Shown piece by piece: positions 32,043 to 36,210 of a stretch of DNA of 36,210 nt. Location: the NCBI GenBank assembly GCA_027886905.1, contig JAPCJO010000013.1:1-36210 (forward strand), given 5' to 3'. The notes beneath the pieces were generated by a model, which was given only the letters and a program-made list of their open reading frames with translations, did no database searches and was not told the origin of the DNA. Each line of letters starts with the position of its first letter. The stretch's first letter is position 1. Made by a program: the position numbers and the translations under genes. This DNA is from Nitrososphaerota archaeon. Lineage in GTDB: Archaea > Thermoproteota > Nitrososphaeria > Nitrososphaerales > Gagatemarchaeaceae.

Positions 32043-32143
32043 TGACAGGGCGGCATACTAGGCCACTATACGACCAGGGCAGCCGAAGCCCCACGATTCG
32101 GGTCGATATTAAAGCTAAACTCATGGAATTCTAGCATCGGGAG

Positions 32144-32656
32144 TTAATCAACTGGCAGGGTCGCCAGTTTCCTATCTACCGCTTCGTACAAGTAATCGTA
32201 ATACTCGTACCTCTCCTCCACCAATTCAAGCCTTACGGATTTTATCCCGCTCATTCTTCTCACGGTCTCAAGAATCTCCCGGGATTTGGAAATGTTCGGA
32301 AGAATCAGGGCGAAAAGCCCGTAGCTCTCCCACGGCCCTGTAGAATAGTAGTAGGGCTCGAGCAGGTCAAGCAACATTTTGTCGACCCGCGGCCTCAAAG
32401 CCGGTGTGTCATACTCGACCACAAGATCCGCCATGACGGCCTCGCGAATCGCGCCGACATTCGCTGAAGCTAACGTGAAGATTATGTTGTTCTTGACCAA
32501 CCTGGCCATCCGCCTCTTCACAGTCCTGCTGGAAATTTGCAGTTCCTCAGAGACTTCCTTGAGGGACTTGTCAACATTCATCTCCAGCTTCGAGATGATA
32601 TTCCAGTCAGACTTTGTGAGGGAAATGAAGCTTTCGGGGAATGGGACGCGGGTCAA
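32144..32656 (-). CDS. C-terminal half of a tandem Lrp/AsnC-like regulator
   Basis: A 170-residue reading frame with a winged helix (LTKSDWNIISKLEMNVDKSLKEVSEELQISSRTVKRRMARLVKNNII, quoted in part, residues 13-60) and a ligand-binding RAM-like domain (ADLVVEYDTPALRPRVDKMLL to IKSVRLELVEERYEYYDYLYEA). It could start at the TTG at 32656, overlapping the previous stop. However, the frame stays open upstream through FSTVAGARSTLL, which continues naturally from the preceding gene after a one-base correction. I therefore read it as the second half of one HTH-RAM-HTH-RAM protein of about 308 residues, a common archaeal architecture. Confidence 0.75.
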   Translation of the reverse strand: MTRVPFPESFISLTKSDWNIISKLEMNVDKSLKEVSEELQISSRTVKRRMARLVKNNIIFTLASANVGAIREAVMADLVVEYDTPALRPRVDKMLLDLLEPYYYSTGPWESYGLFALILPNISKSREILETVRRMSGIKSVRLELVEERYEYYDYLYEAVDRKLATLPVD

Positions 32657-33069
32657 CAGTGTGCTTCGGGCGCCGGCGACGGTCGAGAATAATCCGCCTT
32701 CTTCTGGAGCGATTCGTGGTCCTCGCAGCAGAACACTATCCCGACGGAGCCCTCAACGTGAGACTGGACTATCAGCAATCCATCGATTAGAGAGAGCTTC
32801 TCAGCCAGTTCCTTCCTCAGGGTCGAGGCCTCTACGTCCATGACAAGCGCCCCCACTTTCAGCCCGAGCAGATTCATATTGAGGAAGAGTGGGAACCCCT
32901 TGATGAAACCGGAACGGACCAATCTGTCCACTCTCTTGGCGACAGCCTCGCCGCCGACTCCCAGCTTCTTGCCCATCTTCCTCAACGACTGCCTCTGACC
33001 CTCCCTGGACGGAGCGAATGGGGTGGGCTGGAAGAGCTCTCTGATTATCCTGATGTCCAGCTTGTCCAT
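32653..33069 (-). CDS. N-terminal half of a tandem Lrp/AsnC-like regulator (frameshifted end)
   Basis: MDKLDIRIIRELFQPTPFAPSREGQRQSLRKMGKKLGVGGEAVAKRVDRLVRSG (in part) is a winged helix, and FIKGFPLFLNMNLLGLKVGALVMDVEA with GLLIVQSHVEGSVGIVFCCEDHESLQKK is the ligand-binding half. After KKAD the frame turns into a short SRPSPAPEAHC tail and stops. A missing base near 32698 would instead join it to the downstream half. A TTG at 33123 is open, but a TATA-like ACTTAAATGG (33102-33111, minus strand) points to a start near the ATG at 33069. The TATA lies inside the 5' copy of the promoter repeat shared with the two secreted-protein genes. Confidence 0.75.
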   Translation of the reverse strand: MDKLDIRIIRELFQPTPFAPSREGQRQSLRKMGKKLGVGGEAVAKRVDRLVRSGFIKGFPLFLNMNLLGLKVGALVMDVEASTLRKELAEKLSLIDGLLIVQSHVEGSVGIVFCCEDHESLQKKADYSRPSPAPEAHC

Positions 33070-33095
33070 TTTGCCGGCCCAAGGGGAGAACATCT

Positions 33096-33219
33096 GACAT
33101 TTTCCATTTAAGTCTGTCAACAATGGGCTCTCGAGTCTCGCACAGGCTTAAGTCGAGATTTTACCGCCTGTTTGATTGCATTGAAGCTCCTGAACCGGAA
33201 GGCAATCAGTCCGAAGATG
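33096..33219 (+). repeat. Promoter-leader cassette, copy 1
   Basis: From GACATTTTCCA to the ATG of codon 16, this segment matches 33897-34020 without gaps (roughly 70 per cent over the 76 non-coding bases). It contains a conserved CTCGCACAGG, a TATA-like TTAA core and TCGAGATTT, then the start TTG exactly 76 bases after the first conserved base, and codons for M-x2-L-x-LLN-x5-SP-x-M. Its left end covers the divergent regulator promoter. Confidence 0.85.
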
Positions 33220-33780
33220 ATGGGCGCGGCAATAGTCCTGGTCGGCCTGCTTGTAGGGGGAGGCGCGTTCTACGCTGGACAAGCCTTCGCCAATCCGCCT
33301 CCCCAGACGCCTACGGCGGTAACCGGGGCAATGACTGGGACCTACCTCCCGTCATCATTCCTCAATTCCTCGACGGTCTCCAATCAGGGTGTTGCACCCT
33401 TCACGGTCAGTCTTTACGCCCCAACCTGGACCATGACGGGGGGAATCACAGGAACTCTTGACTGTTACAACCAAGTTGTCGTCGCCCCCGACGGAGTAAC
33501 TCTTACAGGGTCCAATGCCTATTGCACGTTCACCGGAACGGTGACGGGCGGCAGGGGTCCTGGAACGATGTCCGTCACCTTCGAGTCCTCCGGAAGCTTT
33601 GTTGCTCCCACGCCCGAGGGCAGCTACGCGGGTTTGATCGCCTTCAGCCAAGGGACCGGTGGCTTGAGGAATATCCAAAGCATAACGGGAACGATCGAAG
33701 GAGTCATTAACCCGCCTCCTCCCTTCGGGTATTATCAGGATGCCGGGATCTACACCGGTTTGGTCGTCTCCTACAACTAG
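33172..33780 (+). CDS. Secreted or membrane-anchored beta-rich protein
   Basis: 202 residues. The leader MIALKLLNRKAISPKM is followed by a hydrophobic segment GAAIVLVGLLVGGGAFYAGQAFA, a signal peptide or anchor. The remaining 160 residues are rich in Thr, Gly and Val with alternating strands (TMTGGITGTLDCYNQVVVAPDGVTLTGSNAYCTFTGTVTGGRGPGTMSVTF, in part), resembling small lipocalin-like or carbohydrate-binding beta folds. Cys pairs could form a disulphide. Start is a TTG at 33172, 23 bases after a TATA-like CTTAAGTC. The promoter and the leader are shared with the next gene. No family is named with confidence. Confidence 0.75.
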   Translation: MIALKLLNRKAISPKMMGAAIVLVGLLVGGGAFYAGQAFANPPPQTPTAVTGAMTGTYLPSSFLNSSTVSNQGVAPFTVSLYAPTWTMTGGITGTLDCYNQVVVAPDGVTLTGSNAYCTFTGTVTGGRGPGTMSVTFESSGSFVAPTPEGSYAGLIAFSQGTGGLRNIQSITGTIEGVINPPPPFGYYQDAGIYTGLVVSYN

Positions 33781-33896
33781 GCGAACAAAGCCTCAGTCCG
33801 TTCTCCCGTGAGGCGACCGTCCGACTACGGTGGCGCTTTCCCACGACACACGGATATCCGGCCCGTCCATTTCGCTTGCGCGGTGCTTCAACAAGG

Positions 33897-34020
33897 GACA
33901 TTTTCCACTTGAATTTGTCGGTCTTGGCCGCCTGAGCCTCGCACAGGATTAAATCGAGATTTCGCCGTCTTCTTGGTCACGTTGAACCTGTTGAACCCAA
34001 GAACGACCAGTCCAAACATG
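33897..34020 (+). repeat. Promoter-leader cassette, copy 2
   Basis: The second copy of the 124-base unit, upstream of and including the first 16 codons of the beta-helix gene. The start TTG (33973) is again 76 bases from the first conserved base. The TATA-like element here is GATTAAATC. Confidence 0.85.
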
Positions 34021-35424
34021 ACCGAGAGACGATCCAGCCTTACAGCAAAGGCGGGCGTGCTGACGATTTCAGCGATACTGCTTCTCTCTTCGCTCGTGCT
34101 TTTCCAGCCGTCAATCGCAGCCGCTTCAACTTGCAGCACCACGTATTCGGCCAGCCCGACTTATGATACGGCAACGACGGTCCCCATCACAATAACGAGT
34201 CCAGGAACCTATTGCTTCGGGGCGGGAACCTACAATACTCAGATAACGATTACGGCGAGCGGGGTTACGCTGACCACCGCACCAGGGGTATGGCCGGGCA
34301 GGGCAATCATAGAGCCGACAACCGTTGCTTCAAACTCAAACAACGTTCCATCGGGAACCCCCGGATACAGCATAATACTCGCCGGATCGGATTCCGCCTC
34401 AACAACAGGAGTAACCATCAGCAACCTGGTAGTAGATGGGTCCAAGGCGTCGTCATCAATCACTAGCTGCCAAAGCTTCCCCACCGGTGATTACAATGGA
34501 ATCCTATTTCTGAATGCGGGCGGTACGATTACCGGCGACGCCGTTCAGAATGTGTACCTCCCTACGACAGTGGCGGCGAGCTGCCAATCACCCGGTACAC
34601 TCAGACTTCAGCCGGGCGACGCCATCGTGGTGATGACCGGATCAGGGTTCTCTTCCTCGGTCGCGATATCAAGCAATCAGGTCCTGAACTACGAAAACAT
34701 AGGAGTCTTGTGCATCTATGCGGGAACCACCTGCAGCATCACCAACAACGCCGTGAGCGATACAGGCACGCCCTATTCCGCTTTCAACGCGCCGACAGGC
34801 ATTTTCATAAACGGGGCACTAGGGACAGTATCCCGTAACATCGCGAGCGGTAACGAATGCAATGTCGCTGGCTTCTGCGGTGTTAATGTGCTAACTCAAG
34901 TCCAGGCCACTGGAATTATCACTGTCTCGTCTGGCGCAGGCACGACAATCGAACATAACGCGCTCATCGGGAACGACGCCGGGATAGCCACTTTTTACGA
35001 TACGACGGCGTCCTCGAGCAATCAGCTCCAAGGAAACAGGGTGTTTGGCATCGACGTCTACGACGGAGCCTCCACAGTCTCCAATAATCAGATCTCAGGC
35101 TCCAACGGCATAGGGATAGCGGTGAATTCGGATGGCTGCTTCGACAGTCCGGCGACCGCCAACCTGATGGGCAACAACTTCAATCAGGGCACATACTCGA
35201 TAGCGCCGGTCCAGGTGGCAACGATCTCCGACCCCTTGTATTGTAGTGCTAACTATGGGGGGCCTTCCTATCAGGAGCCGGCCACGGTGAACCTCAACAA
35301 CCTCGTCGAAACGGTCAGCGGAGGGACGCTTGGTCAATGTCCGCCGCTCGGGCCCTGCCCTTATCCTTCGAGCCTTTCAGTCGTCAATCTGAATGACTTC
35401 CCCGGCCTTCGCCCGTCGCCCTAA
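33973..35424 (+). CDS. Secreted right-handed beta-helix protein
   Basis: 483 residues. The leader MVTLNLLNPRTTSPNM matches that of the upstream gene. A hydrophobic stretch (AGVLTISAILLLSSLVLFQPSIAAAS, about residues 27-52) is a signal peptide. The body has repeating short strands and N/G turns (TISNLVVDGSKA, AISSNQVLNYENIGVLCIY, SITNNAVSDTG, TIEHNALIGNDAGIATFYD, QLQGNRVFGIDVYDGASTVSNNQISGSNGIGIAV), typical of pectate-lyase/NosD-like parallel beta-helices. Several cysteines suggest disulphides. Such proteins often bind or cut polysaccharides, but no catalytic site can be recognised. Transcribed downstream of its paralogous-leader partner, with its own promoter copy. Confidence 0.85.
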   Translation: MVTLNLLNPRTTSPNMTERRSSLTAKAGVLTISAILLLSSLVLFQPSIAAASTCSTTYSASPTYDTATTVPITITSPGTYCFGAGTYNTQITITASGVTLTTAPGVWPGRAIIEPTTVASNSNNVPSGTPGYSIILAGSDSASTTGVTISNLVVDGSKASSSITSCQSFPTGDYNGILFLNAGGTITGDAVQNVYLPTTVAASCQSPGTLRLQPGDAIVVMTGSGFSSSVAISSNQVLNYENIGVLCIYAGTTCSITNNAVSDTGTPYSAFNAPTGIFINGALGTVSRNIASGNECNVAGFCGVNVLTQVQATGIITVSSGAGTTIEHNALIGNDAGIATFYDTTASSSNQLQGNRVFGIDVYDGASTVSNNQISGSNGIGIAVNSDGCFDSPATANLMGNNFNQGTYSIAPVQVATISDPLYCSANYGGPSYQEPATVNLNNLVETVSGGTLGQCPPLGPCPYPSSLSVVNLNDFPGLRPSP

Positions 35425-35691
35425 GGCACCCTAAACAACAACTTCAACGATGTCAACAAACGAATGCCTGACCTCGGCTTGCTGGCCTCGGTTGTGGTTT
35501 AGCGGGCTAGAGGTTGGAAGATCAATGAGGAAGCTGGAGCGGGAACGAATCACAAAGTTAGGTCCGCTCAGCCGATTCGACTTCCGGCGAAACGCCCCGT
35601 AAGCAGCCGAACATTGTCACAAGACCCCCAATCTTCGGCTTCAGTCGAGCATGGGGATGGAATAAATATCGGAACGCAAAATAATCCAATA

Positions 35692-35937
35692 ATGCCTGTA
35701 GTGAGCCTCAACGTGGACGAGGAGACCAAGACAAGGATGGATGGACTCAAGCATCTGAACTGGAACGAGTTACTCCGCGCTTACGTCCTGGATGTCATCA
35801 AAAAGGAAGAGGGTCGGCTCGCGGTGGAGCGGGGCAGTCTCAGCGAAGAAGAACTCGCGAAGATCGAAGGAGATCGGTCGAAGAGGTTCCTGTTTCTTCA
35901 ATTGGGTCGTGGGGTTGTTCGCACCAGGGCGCCCTAA
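35692..35937 (+). CDS. VapB-like ribbon-helix-helix antitoxin, without a visible toxin
   Basis: 81 residues. MPVVSLNVDEETKTRMDGLKHLNWNELLRAYVLDVIKKEE is the pattern of archaeal VapB antitoxins (a first strand, then two helices ending in the I-x-x-EE start of the toxin-binding tail). The C-terminus (VERGSLSEEELAKIEGDRSKRFLFLQLGRG) is less typical. The ATG at 35692 is favoured over an upstream start at 35614 because a TATA-like AATAAATATC lies about 26-30 bases before it. The partner PIN-domain VapC normally follows directly, but none is found in the 134 bases before the next gene. Confidence 0.65.
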   Translation: MPVVSLNVDEETKTRMDGLKHLNWNELLRAYVLDVIKKEEGRLAVERGSLSEEELAKIEGDRSKRFLFLQLGRGVVRTRAP

Positions 35938-36071
35938 GTTCGCAAACTGCCCAAGAGCCAGAAGTCGTTTCACAGAAAAAAGCCAAGCTTCGGCAAGTCG
36001 TTGAGCGGCCGAGTTATGCCGTTCGCAAGAAGCCAGATAAGCATAATTAGATTTCCAGGACAGCATCTCCC

Positions 36072-36210
36072 ATGTCGAAGATAGAGGTCGTCCGCAAGAC
36101 CGGTCTCATGGAGGGGCGGTCTTCGCCGGGGATACTGCGCGAGAGGGCTTTCGAAGCGGAGGGCGTCCTCTTCTCTCGGTCGACGGTCGGCGGTGGCGTG
36201 GTTTCCGCCT
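36072..36210 (+). CDS. Cupin-domain protein, N-terminal part
   Basis: The first 46 codons before the window ends: VEVVRKTGLMEG, SSPGILRERAFEAEGVLFSRSTVGGGVVSA. The SPGI-x-RE and final GG-x-VS are the usual lead-in to the metal-binding histidine motif of small cupins, which would come next. A TATA-like AGCATAATTAG lies about 26 bases before the ATG. The remainder, and the catalytic residues, are outside the window. Confidence 0.6.
   Translation, partial: MSKIEVVRKTGLMEGRSSPGILRERAFEAEGVLFSRSTVGGGVVSA

Larger units (their letters stand above)
31957..32080 (-). tRNA. tRNA-Asp (GUC) with two introns
   Basis: Read on the minus strand from 32080: acceptor GCCCTGG, D arm GTAT-AGTGGCCTA-GTAT, anticodon stem CCGCC with loop CTGTCA|C (anticodon GTC, 32046-32044), stem GGCGG, variable TGACC, T arm GCGGG-TTCGAA|T-CCCGC, acceptor CCAGGGC, discriminator G and an encoded CCA (31959-31957). 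Removing 26 and 21 intron bases leaves a 77-base tRNA with all canonical pairs. Both junctions form exact bulge-helix-bulge motifs with four-bp central helices and three-base bulges, the substrate of archaeal splicing endonuclease. A TATA-like TTTAATATC near 32105-32114 is well placed for transcription start. Confidence 0.95.

Noticed and set aside
35425-35496. In-frame continuation of 23 codons after the beta-helix stop (GTLNNNFNDV...)
   Set aside because: It could be an older C-terminus cut off by a new stop, but it is too short and too low in information to call a pseudogene extension or read-through.
1-36210. CRISPR arrays, insertion sequences, transposases, integrases and rRNA
   Set aside because: I looked for regularly spaced repeats, terminal inverted repeats and the usual protein motifs and saw none in this window.

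Overview
The window reads as chromosomal DNA of an archaeon. The signs are a tRNA-Asp interrupted by two bulge-helix-bulge introns, a GPN-loop GTPase, an F420-type oxidoreductase, several winged-helix and Lrp/AsnC-like regulators, and many genes that start (often at TTG or GTG) about 25 bases downstream of a TATA-like box with no Shine-Dalgarno site, as leaderless archaeal genes do. High GC, an intron at tRNA position 59/60 and the gene content suggest a TACK-group lineage, perhaps a heterotrophic Nitrososphaeria relative. That placement is an inference.

Layout. 1-5 kb: a truncated class III nucleotide cyclase, a VOC protein, a CinA/MoaB-like protein, a DUF1330 protein, a GPN GTPase, a CBS/zinc-ribbon protein and an F420-dependent oxidoreductase. 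5-11.4 kb: redox accessory genes (beta-hydroxyacid dehydrogenase, peroxiredoxin plus DsbA-like thioredoxin, HxlR regulator, flavin-dependent oxidoreductase plus FMN reductase) mixed with broken genes: DoxX, an HxlR tail, an SDR, an oxalate decarboxylase remnant and a 50-bp copy of part of the GPN GTPase gene. 11.4-14.5 kb: dapA-dapB and an M24 peptidase-fold protein.

14.7-24.4 kb is the metabolic core. It holds methylisocitrate lyase, methylcitrate synthase and a PrpD-family dehydratase (methylcitrate cycle), together with both subunits of methylmalonyl-CoA mutase, its MeaB GTPase chaperone and a biotin-ligase-like protein. Both known ways of disposing of propionyl-CoA are therefore represented in one locus. 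A VOC gene next to meaB carries an amber codon and a frameshift.

24.4-31.9 kb encodes surface and membrane proteins (a Vgb-like propeller, a 956-aa UPF0182 protein, a tail-anchored protein) and a run of small regulators. 31.9-36.2 kb holds the two-intron tRNA-Asp, a tandem Lrp/AsnC regulator split by a frameshift, two secreted proteins sharing a duplicated promoter and N-terminal leader, an orphan VapB-like antitoxin and the start of a cupin protein.

The most notable items are the doubly interrupted tRNA, the duplicated promoter/leader cassette beside the split regulator, and the dual propionyl-CoA locus. The number of single-base frameshifts means read-level checking should come before calling the broken genes true pseudogenes.
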